Below, piece after piece: positions 26,084 to 34,359 of a stretch of 64,000 bases of DNA. A model generated the notes under the pieces. The model had not been told where the DNA came from. It saw only the letters and a program-made list of their open reading frames with translations, and searched no databases. The stretch comes from an uncultured Oscillospiraceae bacterium (GTDB taxonomy: Bacteria > Bacillota > Clostridia > Oscillospirales > Acutalibacteraceae). Location of the stretch: assembly GCA_900541905.1 (NCBI GenBank), contig UQLQ01000009.1, positions 7,712 to 71,711 of the forward strand, given 5' to 3'. Position numbers and translations under genes: made by a program. The number at the start of each line of letters is the position of its first letter. The stretch's first letter is position 1.

Positions 26084-26808
26084 TTTCCGTCAACACCTTT
26101 ACAAAAACCTCTCAAGTACTTGTGAAACTTCATATTAAAGTCGTCAATACGGTCTCTTGCCAGTTTTATTTCAATTGTATGGTCCAGCATCACTTTTGTT
26201 TTGGTTAAACTGGTAACACAGTCTAAATTCACAATATAACTTTTTTGCGGTATTTCAAATTGCGCGGTAGGTAATTGCTCTAATAATTCTTGAAGTGATG
26301 CGCCCGTTTCATAAACCTGTTCCTTTGTATGAATCATTCTTTTTCTATGATAAGACTCTATGTAAACAATACTGTTAATAGAAATAAAACAATTTTCATA
26401 AGCGCACTTAACTTCTATTTTTCTATTAGACTTCTTAAAATCTTTGATACAGGATACAATAGCTTCATTAAAATTAGACTGCTGTATCGGTTTAATTAAA
26501 TAACGATGTGCCTTCAAATGATAGCCTTCCGATGCATACTGCTCAAAAGAGGTTGTAATGATAATAGTGGCATCAATTCCTTTTTGCAGCAAACGCTTTC
26601 CCACTTCAATGCCATTCATGCCATCTTCCAACTGCACGTCTAAAAATAGAATATCATAAATATTTTCCATTTTCATCAATTCTTTTGAATTGGTGAACTC
26701 ATCAAGTTCATAATCAATATCATTTGAAATCGCATAGGCATCTAACTTGTCACGAATAATCAATCGATGAATCGCTTCATCGTCACAAACAGCAATTCTT
26801 AGCAACAT
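26074..26808 (-). CDS. agrA: LytTR-type response regulator (AgrA-like) 1
   Basis: 244 residues from the ATG at 26808, which follows AAAAAGGTG; an in-frame ATG 11 codons earlier is less well placed. Receiver residues: AVCDDEAIHRLI, LFLDVQLEDGMNG (Asp), IITTSFEQYA and YLIKPI. LytTR domain: YIESYHRKRMIHT, QKSYIVNLDCVTSL, KLARDRIDDFN. The C-terminus extends past that of its paralogue by ~10 residues (GFCKGVDGNCY), exactly where the next gene starts. First gene of the locus, preceded by a consensus promoter. Confidence 0.92.
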   Translation of the reverse strand: MLLRIAVCDDEAIHRLIIRDKLDAYAISNDIDYELDEFTNSKELMKMENIYDILFLDVQLEDGMNGIEVGKRLLQKGIDATIIITTSFEQYASEGYHLKAHRYLIKPIQQSNFNEAIVSCIKDFKKSNRKIEVKCAYENCFISINSIVYIESYHRKRMIHTKEQVYETGASLQELLEQLPTAQFEIPQKSYIVNLDCVTSLTKTKVMLDHTIEIKLARDRIDDFNMKFHKYLRGFCKGVDGNCY

Positions 26809-26917
26809 ATTTTCAACACCTTTTTCATCATATTGAAACATTTATTATATACTTGATTCAATTTTGATTGCATTTACTTCTATAACTTGAAATAAAACCC
26901 AAATATGGATGATTCCT

Positions 26918-26946
26918 ATTATATGTGTAAATGCTTAACATGTCAA
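26918..26946 (-). promoter_or_regulatory. Consensus sigma-A promoter of the agr regulator/kinase genes
   Basis: TTGACA, 17 bases, TATAAT on the minus strand; both hexamers perfect. About 110 bases separate the -10 from the first start codon. The leader is AT-rich. Confidence 0.85.
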
Positions 26947-27026
26947 AAAAATTAACATCTTTTACCGAAATATAAACAAAAAACACCAAATATATCAAAA
27001 AATGTCGTTAAACTATATTTGAAATT

Positions 27027-27050
27027 GCAGCAGTCTTTTATAACTGCTGC
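27027..27050 (-). terminator. Hairpin after prfB, possible terminator
   Basis: An 8-bp perfect stem GCAGCAGT/ACTGCTGC just after the prfB stop. The minus-strand 3' side (AATTTC) is only weakly T-rich, so termination may be partial. Confidence 0.5.
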
Positions 27051-27082
27051 GCAATACAAACATATAATAATATCATATTTTA

Positions 27083-28204
27083 CTATATGTCTGTTAATTC
27101 ACCAAGACTTTTTGCTTTTAAATATGCATTGATAAAGCCGTCAATATCTCCGTCCATAACCGCGTTTATATTGCCCATTTCATAATTGGTTCTGTGGTCT
27201 TTTACAAGTGTATAAGGCATAAATACATAAGAACGAATTTGACTGCCCCAGCCAATTTCTTTTTGCTCGCCTTTGATATCTTCAATTTTATCCAAATGTT
27301 CACGCTCTTTGATTTCCATTAATTTAGAAATAAGCATTTTCATTGCAGTATCGCGGTTTTGATGCTGGCTGCGTTCTACTTGGCACGCCACAACGATATT
27401 GGTTGGTATGTGGGTAATGCGAACCGCCGAAGACGTTTTATTTACCTTTTGACCACCGGCACCGCTGGCACGATAAACATCAATGCGCAAGTCATCCGGA
27501 TTAATATCCACTTGAATATTGTCATCAATTTCCGGCATAACCTCCAGTGAGGCAAAAGAAGTATGCCGTCTTCCGGAAGAGTCAAACGGAGAAACACGTA
27601 CCAAACGGTGCACACCCGCTTCACTTTTTAAAAAACCGTATGCGTTGGTTCCTTCTATTAATACAGATGCACTTTTTAAACCGGCCTCTTCTCCGTCCAG
27701 GTAATCCAATGTTTTCACTTGGTAACCATGACGCTCACCCCAGCGACAGTACATGCGATATAACATTTCTGCCCAATCCTGCGCTTCCGTTCCGCCCGCA
27801 CCAGCATGAAATGTCAGTATCGCATTGTTTCCGTCGTACTCTCCTTGCAACAAAGTAGAAAGTCTCTGTACTTCCAGCTCAGACTTAAACTGTTCAAATT
27901 CCGCCTGTGCTTCTTCCAATATAGAAACATCTTCAGCCTCATTTCCCAATTCTATTAATGTTTGAATATCATCAAACTTTTGTTTTAAAGCATTATATTT
28001 TGATACCTTATTTTTTAAAGTACTTGTACGCTGTAATATTTTTTGCGAATGACTCATGTCATTCCAAAATTCCGGCTCTGCTGCCTGAGCTTCCAATTTC
28101 TCAATTTCTTCTCCTGCCGCTTTTAAATCCAGAGCTTCTTCTAAATCAGACAAAGCCGGTTTTAATTCATCCAAAGCCAATTTTAATTCTTCAAATTGAA
28201 GCAT
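27083..28204 (-). CDS. prfB: Peptide chain release factor 2
   Basis: 373 residues from the ATG at 28204 (nine bases after AAAGGG). Family signatures: helical N-terminal domain, codon-reading SPF motif in VSPFDSSGRRHTSF (about 200) and the catalytic GGQ in SGAGGQKVNKTSSAVR (about 247). RF2 reads UAA and UGA stops. The frame is continuous: the programmed +1 frameshift with an in-frame UGA found near codon 25 in most bacteria is absent, so the usual RF2 feedback control is missing. Confidence 0.97.
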   Translation of the reverse strand: MLQFEELKLALDELKPALSDLEEALDLKAAGEEIEKLEAQAAEPEFWNDMSHSQKILQRTSTLKNKVSKYNALKQKFDDIQTLIELGNEAEDVSILEEAQAEFEQFKSELEVQRLSTLLQGEYDGNNAILTFHAGAGGTEAQDWAEMLYRMYCRWGERHGYQVKTLDYLDGEEAGLKSASVLIEGTNAYGFLKSEAGVHRLVRVSPFDSSGRRHTSFASLEVMPEIDDNIQVDINPDDLRIDVYRASGAGGQKVNKTSSAVRITHIPTNIVVACQVERSQHQNRDTAMKMLISKLMEIKEREHLDKIEDIKGEQKEIGWGSQIRSYVFMPYTLVKDHRTNYEMGNINAVMDGDIDGFINAYLKAKSLGELTDI

Positions 28205-28351
28205 TCCTATCATCCCTTTATTTCATCTCAAATAACTACATTGTAATAAATCAATTTATCTGTTTGAATTTCAAAAAATTTCCTAAATTAGTAACTGTTA
28301 TATTATAGTAGAATTGCCTTAGAAAGTAAAGTATATTCCAGGGATAATATA

Positions 28352-28374
28352 TGATTCAAAGGAAATTTGAATCA
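28352..28374 (+). promoter_or_regulatory. Dyad next to the -35 of the RING/DUF2628 gene
   Basis: Perfect 9-bp inverted repeat TGATTCAAA-GGAAA-TTTGAATCA ending five bases before the -35 hexamer. Suitable as an operator. Confidence 0.5.
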
Positions 28375-28379
28375 AAACA

Positions 28380-28408
28380 TTGCAGTTTGTAAAATAATTA
28401 GGTACAAT
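28380..28408 (+). promoter_or_regulatory. Sigma-A-like promoter
   Basis: TTGCAG, 17 bases, TACAAT. It drives the gene at 28491 with a leader of about 75 bases. Confidence 0.6.
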
Positions 28409-28430
28409 AAGAAAGAAAATGAACAATAGG

Positions 28431-28461
28431 TATGGTACAAATTTGCTTGATTTGTACCATA
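28431..28461 (+). promoter_or_regulatory. 12-bp perfect stem-loop in the leader
   Basis: TATGGTACAAAT pairs perfectly with ATTTGTACCATA around a 7-base loop, 30 bases before the start codon. No T run follows. It could be an operator dyad or an mRNA structure. Confidence 0.6.
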
Positions 28462-28490
28462 GATATATTCAGAAAGGCATGGTATCTATT

Positions 28491-29501
28491 ATGTCAAAAT
28501 ATACGGGTTTAGAATGTCCTGTCTGCAAAAATACATTCAAAGATGATGACGACATTGTGGTCTGCCCCGAGTGCGGTGCACCGTATCACAGAACGTGCTA
28601 CCAAAAAGAAGGCCACTGTATTTATGAGGATAAACATGGCACTGACCAAGCTTGGCAAGCAGAAGAACGTGCACATCAGGAGGCGGGAGATAAAAAATGT
28701 CCTCGCTGTGGTACCGTGAATCCTTCCGATTCCTTATTCTGTTCCAAATGCGGACAATCGCTGAGCTATGACAGCCAAGCGCATGGACAAGCACCGACAG
28801 ATTCGGAACAGTCTTATACTCCTCCGCCGGGAGCCGGACCGAATGTTGGACCAACAGGTATGCCATATCCCTTTGACCCAATGGGAGGCGTAAATCCCAA
28901 AGACCACATTGAAGGTATTGAGGCAGGAGACATGGCAAAGTTTGTACAGGCAAACACGCCATATTATATGGGAAGATTTTTAAATCTTTCTGCTTTTAAA
29001 CGAGGACGTTTCCATTTTGCTGCTTTTTTATTTGGTGGCGGTTGGTTTTTATACCGTAAACAATATGTGTTGGGTATTATTCTAACAGCATTTCAAATAA
29101 TTGCATCTGTGGCAGCCGGTTTTCTGCAAACGTATTATACAATTCCTCTTATGAACGAATTGCTGCCAAATGTAAATAATGTTTCCAAATATTATTGGGG
29201 ATTTATTCAATCTTGGGATGCGCTTGCCGCAAAATCTCCTCTAACGTTATTTTTGGTTATGCTGCCGACTATACTAATTTTACTTCAATTTGTGGAACGA
29301 ATTTTGTGTGGTATCTTCGCTAATAAACTGTATTTAAAGCATTGTGTAAAAGAAATCAATCAAATTAAAGTCAATACCACAACAACTCAGGAATATGAGA
29401 CACAATTAAAACAAAGAGGCGGTGTTAGCACAACACTTGCATTTTCTCTCATGATTTGTTATGTTATTATTAATTTTATTCCCATGTTTTTTAACGTTTA
29501 A
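28491..29501 (+). CDS. Prokaryotic RING-finger/zinc-ribbon membrane protein (DUF2628-like)
   Basis: 336 residues from MSKYTGLECPVC; upstream in-frame ATGs lack spacing to AGAAAGG. Two zinc modules at the N-terminus: a RING-like CPVC..CPECGAPYHRTCYQKEGHC (about 8-45) and a zinc ribbon CPRCGTVNPSDSLFCSKCG (about 70-90). A Pro-rich linker follows, then a DUF2628-type membrane part starting FHFAAFLFGGGWFLYRKQYVLG (about 190) with three to four helices. Such proteins are widespread in Clostridia; role unknown. The RING-like module is called from its Cys/His spacing only. Confidence 0.8.
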   Translation: MSKYTGLECPVCKNTFKDDDDIVVCPECGAPYHRTCYQKEGHCIYEDKHGTDQAWQAEERAHQEAGDKKCPRCGTVNPSDSLFCSKCGQSLSYDSQAHGQAPTDSEQSYTPPPGAGPNVGPTGMPYPFDPMGGVNPKDHIEGIEAGDMAKFVQANTPYYMGRFLNLSAFKRGRFHFAAFLFGGGWFLYRKQYVLGIILTAFQIIASVAAGFLQTYYTIPLMNELLPNVNNVSKYYWGFIQSWDALAAKSPLTLFLVMLPTILILLQFVERILCGIFANKLYLKHCVKEINQIKVNTTTTQEYETQLKQRGGVSTTLAFSLMICYVIINFIPMFFNV

Positions 29502-29544
29502 ATGTTCAGAGAGATGGATTACATAAACTAAGGAGTTGACATCA

Positions 29545-30423
29545 TTGAAAGTAAGAAAGGCCGTTATCCCTGCTGCTGGGCTGGGAACACGCGTACTGCC
29601 TGCTACAAAGGCAATGCCGAAAGAAATGCTGACTATTGTAGACAAACCGGCAATTCAATACATTGTGGAAGAAGCGGTAAAGTCCGGCATTACAGATATT
29701 TTAATTATTACCAACAGAGGTAAAGATGTAATTGAGGATCATTTTGACCGTGTGCCGGAATTGGAAGAACGTCTTTTGGCAGGAGGGGATTCCAAAAAAG
29801 CCATGTTGGATGAAGTAGTGGATATTTCTCGTTTGGCTAACATTTATTTCGTCCGCCAAAAAGAAACCAAAGGACTTGGCCATGCAGTAAACTGCGCCCG
29901 TTCTTTCGTAGGCAACGAGCCTTTTGCAGTTTTGTATGGCGACGATGTTATTATTGGAGAGGATCCTGCTTGCGGACAACTCATTCGTGCTTATGAAGAA
30001 TTTGGTCGCGGCGTACTGGGTGTAAACCAAGTCTCTGCGGAAGCAATCACCAAATACAGTTCTTTAAAAGTAGACCCCATTCGTGATAATTATTTTCTAT
30101 GCACTGATATGATAGAAAAACCAACCCCTGACAAAATTATGTCTTTATACTCTATTTTAGGCCGCTGTGTACTTCCGCCTGAGATATTTGATATTTTAGA
30201 CCAAACACAACCGGGGGCCGGAGGCGAAATTCAGCTGACAGACGCTATGTGTGAACTGGCACGCCGTGACGGCATGACTGCAGTTGAATTTACAGGAAAA
30301 CGCTATGACATGGGCAATAAGTTGGGAATTATGCAGGCAAATGTTGAGCTTGCTCTGCAACATAAAGATATTGGCGCTGATTTCAAACAGTATTTACAAG
30401 AATTGACAAAAACTCTTTCATAA
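29545..30423 (+). CDS. galU: UTP-glucose-1-phosphate uridylyltransferase
   Basis: 292 residues. The TTG at 29545 is preferred: AGGAG ends nine bases before it, whereas the in-frame TTG at 29536 touches the binding site. Nucleotidyltransferase signature AVIPAAGLGTRVLPATKAMPKEM (about 5-27), VDKPAIQYIVEEAV, a central VLYGDDVI metal site (about 135) and GAGGEIQLTDAM (about 225). It makes UDP-glucose for wall polysaccharides and galactose use. It appears to be a single-gene unit. Confidence 0.95.
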   Translation: MKVRKAVIPAAGLGTRVLPATKAMPKEMLTIVDKPAIQYIVEEAVKSGITDILIITNRGKDVIEDHFDRVPELEERLLAGGDSKKAMLDEVVDISRLANIYFVRQKETKGLGHAVNCARSFVGNEPFAVLYGDDVIIGEDPACGQLIRAYEEFGRGVLGVNQVSAEAITKYSSLKVDPIRDNYFLCTDMIEKPTPDKIMSLYSILGRCVLPPEIFDILDQTQPGAGGEIQLTDAMCELARRDGMTAVEFTGKRYDMGNKLGIMQANVELALQHKDIGADFKQYLQELTKTLS

Positions 30424-30427
30424 AAGA

Positions 30428-30466
30428 TTGACAACGCAGTGATGGATATGATATAATCACTGCGTT
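30428..30466 (+). promoter_or_regulatory. Promoter of rpsF-ssb-rpsR overlapping a hairpin
   Basis: TTGACA (30428-30433), 18 bases, TATAAT (30452-30457). The same bases form an 11-bp perfect inverted repeat (30433-30443 with 30456-30466) followed by a T-rich stretch, which can serve as galU terminator. Terminator and promoter thus share sequence. A short CTGCC-ATA-GGCAG hairpin lies in the leader ahead of the rpsF binding site. Confidence 0.65.
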
Positions 30467-30546
30467 ATTCTTTTATATATCATGAAAAATAACAATCCTT
30501 ACTCTGCCATAGGCAGGGTCTAAAGTCCAAAAGGAGGTGCAATACA

Positions 30547-30897
30547 ATGCCAAATCTAACAAATTCTTATGAAACTGTCATCATCCTATCCAACAATCTA
30601 GGTGATGAAGCAATTGCTGCAACAATTGAAAAGTTTAAAAAGTTAATTGCAGACAATGGTGAAGTTGAATCTGTTGAAGATTGGGGTAAACGTAAGTTTG
30701 CTTACCCAATTCAAAAACAAAACGAAGGTCACTATACACTGATTAACTTCAAAAGCTCCCCTGAATTTACAGCTGAGCTTGACAGAATTTACAATATTAC
30801 TGACGGAGTACTTCGTTCTCTTATTGTGAAAAAAGAAGTAAAACCTGCTAAAGCAAAAAAAGCTCCAAAACAATTTGAAGCTGCTAAAGCAGAATAA
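30547..30897 (+). CDS. rpsF: Ribosomal protein S6
   Basis: 116 residues with a classic AAAGGAGG site. S6 fold: YETVIILSNNLGDEAI at the N-terminus, VEDWGKRKFAYPIQKQNEGHYTLINF in the middle, and a basic Lys/Ala-rich tail (KPAKAKKAPKQ). It binds S18 on the 30S platform. First gene of the conserved rpsF-ssb-rpsR operon. Confidence 0.97.
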   Translation: MPNLTNSYETVIILSNNLGDEAIAATIEKFKKLIADNGEVESVEDWGKRKFAYPIQKQNEGHYTLINFKSSPEFTAELDRIYNITDGVLRSLIVKKEVKPAKAKKAPKQFEAAKAE

Positions 30898-30922
30898 TTG
30901 CTGAGGAGGAAAGTGATTCATT

Positions 30923-31390
30923 ATGTTAAACGTTGCAATATTAATGGGCCGTTTAGTTGCTGACCCTGAAATTCGCCATACACCAAATGACATTGCGGTA
31001 ACAAGCTTTACCATCGCTGTTGACCGCTCTTATGTAAAATCCGGTGCAGAACGTCAAGCGGATTTTATCGATATTGTTGCATGGCGTGCAACTGCAGAGT
31101 TTGTATGTAAATATTTTCGCAAGGGTCAAATGATTGCTGTTCAAGGATCGATTCAAACCAGATCTTACACAGACAAAGACGGCAATAAACGAAAAGCTTT
31201 TGAAATTGTAGCGGATAATGTACACTTTGCTGATTCCAAACGTGATACTTCCGCACCTGCAATGGGTGGTGGTATGTATCAGCAACCTACAGCACGTCCT
31301 GAAGTAACAAGTGCTCCCGCACCGGCTTATACCAGCGGTGATACCGGAGACTTTGAAGAAATTTTGAATGACGATGATTTGCCATTCTAA
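30923..31390 (+). CDS. ssb: Single-stranded DNA-binding protein
   Basis: 155 residues. OB fold MLNVAILMGRLVADPEIR, then FTIAVDRSYV, ADFIDIVAWRATAEFVCKYF, AVQGSIQTRSYTDKDG. A Gly/Pro/Ala-rich linker leads to the acidic tip DDDLPF that recruits replication and repair proteins. Standard position between rpsF and rpsR. Confidence 0.97.
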   Translation: MLNVAILMGRLVADPEIRHTPNDIAVTSFTIAVDRSYVKSGAERQADFIDIVAWRATAEFVCKYFRKGQMIAVQGSIQTRSYTDKDGNKRKAFEIVADNVHFADSKRDTSAPAMGGGMYQQPTARPEVTSAPAPAYTSGDTGDFEEILNDDDLPF

Positions 31391-31432
31391 ATTTTAAAAT
31401 TCTGAAAATCAAATGTAAAAGGAGGCTTTACC

Positions 31433-31696
31433 ATGTCTGAAAAAAATGAAAGACCGGAAAGAGACAACCGTCGCGGCGGCGCACGTAAAGGCCGTAAAAA
31501 AGTTTGCAGCTTCTGTGTTGATAAAGTAGACTGCATCGATTATAAAGATGTTGCAAAACTTCGCCGTTTTATTTCTGAGAGAGCAAAAATTCTTCCTCGC
31601 AGAGTAACAGGCACATGCGCACATCACCAACGCGAGTTGACAGTTGCAATTAAACGTGCACGTATCATTTCATTGCTGCCATTCAGCAGTGACTGA
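31433..31696 (+). CDS. rpsR: Ribosomal protein S18
   Basis: 87 residues. Core motif CSFCVDKVDCIDYKDVAKLRRF, then ISERAKILPRRVTGTCAHHQREL. Four cysteines are present (CSFC, C, C), the zinc-type C+ paralogue form. Last gene of the operon, closed by a terminator. Confidence 0.96.
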   Translation: MSEKNERPERDNRRGGARKGRKKVCSFCVDKVDCIDYKDVAKLRRFISERAKILPRRVTGTCAHHQRELTVAIKRARIISLLPFSSD

Positions 31697-31712
31697 TTCT
31701 AAATAGAGACAT

Positions 31713-31750
31713 AGGTCAATGCAGTAAATGCTGTATTGACCTTTTTGTTT
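31713..31750 (+). terminator. Terminator after rpsR
   Basis: A near-perfect 12-bp stem (AGGTCAAT.. with ATTGACCT) followed by TTTTTGTTTTTT. Confidence 0.88.
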
Positions 31751-31773
31751 TTTACACTGAAACGTAGTATAAT
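31745..31773 (+). promoter_or_regulatory. Promoter of the TIM-barrel amidohydrolase gene
   Basis: TTGTTT, 17 bases, TATAAT; the -35 falls inside the T run of the rpsR terminator. Confidence 0.5.
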
Positions 31774-31805
31774 AACTTGTAATAAAAATCAAAGGAGGTT
31801 ATCCG

Positions 31806-32597
31806 TTGCGTATTGATTTTCATACTCATGTTTTTCCTGATAAATTAGCTGAAAAAGCACTTACTTCCATATCAGAACATACAGGCGCCCCCTACTTTAC
31901 CAATGGAACTGTAGCAGATACAGATAAAAAATTAAAAGAATGGAACGTGGATAGTTCTGTTGCACTACATATTGCGACCAATCCCAAACAACAGTATAAT
32001 GTGAATACTTGGGCAGCCGAAATTCAAACAGAAAAACGTTTCTGCTTTGGCTCCGTACATCCGGATGCACCGGACGCTTTATCCGAGCTGGAACGAATCA
32101 AAACTCTGGGACTGTACGGAGTAAAACTTCACCCGTACTTTCAATCATTCAATATAGACGATAAAAAGATGTTCCCTATCTATGACTGCATTTCTTCTCT
32201 AAAACTTCCTCTGCTTCTACATGTTGGATTTGACCCTTCTTATCCAGGGGCCACAGAAGGCGTTCCACAGCGTTTGATTACAGTATTGGAAAATTTCCCT
32301 CACTTAACAATGATAGCTGCTCATATGGGCGGCCTGGGCTGTTATCAAGAAGCGCAAACGTATCTTTTGGGAAAACCAATCTATATTGATACAGCAATTG
32401 CTTCTCAATTTTTAACGCCTGAATTGTTTCACCAAATGGTATCAAAACATGATTCACAGCGTATTTTGTTTGGCAGCGACTGTCCTTGGAGTTCATCTCT
32501 GACCGAAGCCCAATTGATTGAACAGAGTAATCTATCCTCGGAACAATTGGAAAACATATTTTACAAAAACGCGCAGAGAGTACTGCATATACAATAA
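31806..32597 (+). CDS. Amidohydrolase 2-family TIM-barrel metal hydrolase/decarboxylase
   Basis: 263 residues, TTG start seven bases after AAAGGAGG. Motifs: MRIDFHTHVFP (HxH, residues 5-7), VKLHPYFQSF (about 100), LLHVGFDP (His about 140), IAAHMGG (about 175) and FGSDCPW (Asp about 222). This is the family of amidohydrolase-related TIM barrels that includes aminocarboxymuconate decarboxylases. The substrate is not evident. Flanked by terminators, so a single-gene unit. Confidence 0.85.
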   Translation: MRIDFHTHVFPDKLAEKALTSISEHTGAPYFTNGTVADTDKKLKEWNVDSSVALHIATNPKQQYNVNTWAAEIQTEKRFCFGSVHPDAPDALSELERIKTLGLYGVKLHPYFQSFNIDDKKMFPIYDCISSLKLPLLLHVGFDPSYPGATEGVPQRLITVLENFPHLTMIAAHMGGLGCYQEAQTYLLGKPIYIDTAIASQFLTPELFHQMVSKHDSQRILFGSDCPWSSSLTEAQLIEQSNLSSEQLENIFYKNAQRVLHIQ

Positions 32598-32640
32598 AAA
32601 ATAGGTAAGCTGTTATGTATTACAGCTTACCTATTTTTTA
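32596..32640. terminator. Bidirectional terminator
   Basis: A 16-bp stem (32596-32611 with 32623-32638, A and T ends) between convergent genes; overlaps the stop of the pseudokinase gene. Confidence 0.88.
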
Positions 32641-34320
32641 TGAACCGGAGCTGACAATCAACACAACATGAGCTCCATATTGCAGTTCATTCCCAGCCTG
32701 TTGCTCTAGATAACCAATCACATAACCGGATTCTAACATATCCGATTGATAAATATAAGAAACCTCAAAGCCTTGAGCTCTTAATTGTTTTTCCGCTTGT
32801 TCATAAGACATTCCCGCTACATTCGGCAATATACGTTTGTATGGTCCCTGGCTGATTTCAACTACAATAGTTCCACCCTTTATCATAGTTTCTCCTGCTT
32901 TTGGCGTTTGAGAAATGATATATCCTTCAGGAATTTGGTCACTAAACACATATCGCGATGATATTACTTCGTAATCCAATACTTGTTGTGCTGAACTTGC
33001 TTTCACAACAGAATAATTTTCTCCTACCAAGTTAGGAGCTACCATTCTTACTTCTGAAATTTCAGAAGTTTGTGAAGAAAAAACTCTTTCTTGAGAAACA
33101 TTGCTGTCTGCTTCTATACTGGAGGTTATAAAAACTTCTCCGCTCGATTGATTGAAAGGTGCCCCATTGTTAAAATTAAAGAAAAAGAAAATAAGCAAAG
33201 CGATGACCAGCACTACCACAGCGGAAATTAAAATCCATACCCATGCAGGTAGAAACTGTTTTTCTTTCGGCTCTTTTATATGTTCCGACGCTTTTATTTT
33301 TCTTAATTCATCTTCTGTCAGTTTTGGTATACTTTGCGTTTCTTCAATCACTGCTGTAATGGTTGGAGATGCTGACAGCTCTGCACGCAAGCGTTCAAAG
33401 GTCTGTGTTCTTTTCTGCGGATATACTTGTAATCCATTGGCCAATGAAGTTACAACATGCGGCGGCAGTTCTTTTAATATCCCTGTTGGAATCAGCAATC
33501 GCGCATCTTCTTTTCTTTTAATCGCTTTTTCGGGTAAAGTTCCTGTCAAAGCATAAAATAAAGATGCAGTAAAACCATATACATCTGTTGCTTCATGAAA
33601 TGTTTCCGTTTGACCGTATTGTTCCAATGCTGCACAGCCATCCACCAAATCGGCCGGCAATCTGCCTCCTTCACGGCGGACTGCTTCAATGCAGAAATCT
33701 CCCAATTTCATTTTTCCATTTTCCATGATGCTGAGAGAATCCAATGAAATACCGTAATGTCCAATTCCATTTTCATGCAATGCACTTAAAGCGGAAAGTA
33801 CTGGCATAAATAACTTTCTGGCAGCGTTCCAATCTAAATGGCCGCCGCTTTTTTCGATAAAATACCGTAAAGAAACCTGTTCATCCCAATCGGAAATGGT
33901 ATACGCTGTACCATTTTCTTCAAAGATATCATAAATGTGATCTACTGCCGTTAAATCGCGCATATGCGCAATGGTGCGTGAATAGGATAAAAATTGCCTC
34001 ATATAGTCACAGTACAAATCATAACAGGCCTGATTTGTCACACTATCCAGGCCGTTAATGTCCCTTTGACATAATGTTTTGGGAAAATATTCCCGAATCG
34101 CAATTTTATTCTTCAGCACTTTATCGTAACCAATATAAGTAAATCCTTGACTACCGTGCTTTTTTGCCCGCCCCACAAGATATCTTCCTTGCAGCAGTGT
34201 TTCATAAGGTAAAGCAAGAGGCAATTGAGGTTCGTCTACAAGATGTCCGCATTTTAAGCATGTATGGTCCTCAAACAACGGTTCCATACAATTCATACAT
34301 CTTCTCTCTTCCGTTTTCAT
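32638..34320 (-). CDS. PASTA-domain membrane pseudokinase with N-terminal zinc ribbon
   Basis: 560 residues; the start at 34320 stands eight bases after GGAGG. Order: zinc ribbon CMNC..CLKCG (about 8-30), protein-kinase fold (about 45-320), a membrane helix WVWILISAVVVLVIALLIFF (about 365-385) and two PASTA repeats outside the cell (about 420-490, 491-560). The kinase catalytic residues are replaced: VAIK reads IAIR, HRD-xxxx-N reads HYGISLDS, and DFG reads DFC. It should fold but hardly phosphorylate. PASTA repeats bind muropeptides in active relatives, so this may be a wall sensor or scaffold. yebC lies upstream on the same strand. Confidence 0.85.
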   Translation of the reverse strand: MKTEERRCMNCMEPLFEDHTCLKCGHLVDEPQLPLALPYETLLQGRYLVGRAKKHGSQGFTYIGYDKVLKNKIAIREYFPKTLCQRDINGLDSVTNQACYDLYCDYMRQFLSYSRTIAHMRDLTAVDHIYDIFEENGTAYTISDWDEQVSLRYFIEKSGGHLDWNAARKLFMPVLSALSALHENGIGHYGISLDSLSIMENGKMKLGDFCIEAVRREGGRLPADLVDGCAALEQYGQTETFHEATDVYGFTASLFYALTGTLPEKAIKRKEDARLLIPTGILKELPPHVVTSLANGLQVYPQKRTQTFERLRAELSASPTITAVIEETQSIPKLTEDELRKIKASEHIKEPKEKQFLPAWVWILISAVVVLVIALLIFFFFNFNNGAPFNQSSGEVFITSSIEADSNVSQERVFSSQTSEISEVRMVAPNLVGENYSVVKASSAQQVLDYEVISSRYVFSDQIPEGYIISQTPKAGETMIKGGTIVVEISQGPYKRILPNVAGMSYEQAEKQLRAQGFEVSYIYQSDMLESGYVIGYLEQQAGNELQYGAHVVLIVSSGS

Positions 34321-34359
34321 GCCTATCACCTCCCCTATCAAGCATTTGTTTACACAAGA

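Noticed and set aside
25379..26808. One of the two response regulators as a pseudogene
   Set aside because: Both keep the acidic pocket, phospho-Asp, Lys and a full LytTR domain without stops or frameshifts.
30467..30546. S6:S18-binding leader before rpsF
   Set aside because: A CTGCC/GGCAG hairpin is present, but I do not see the CCG-bulge motif of the known leader.
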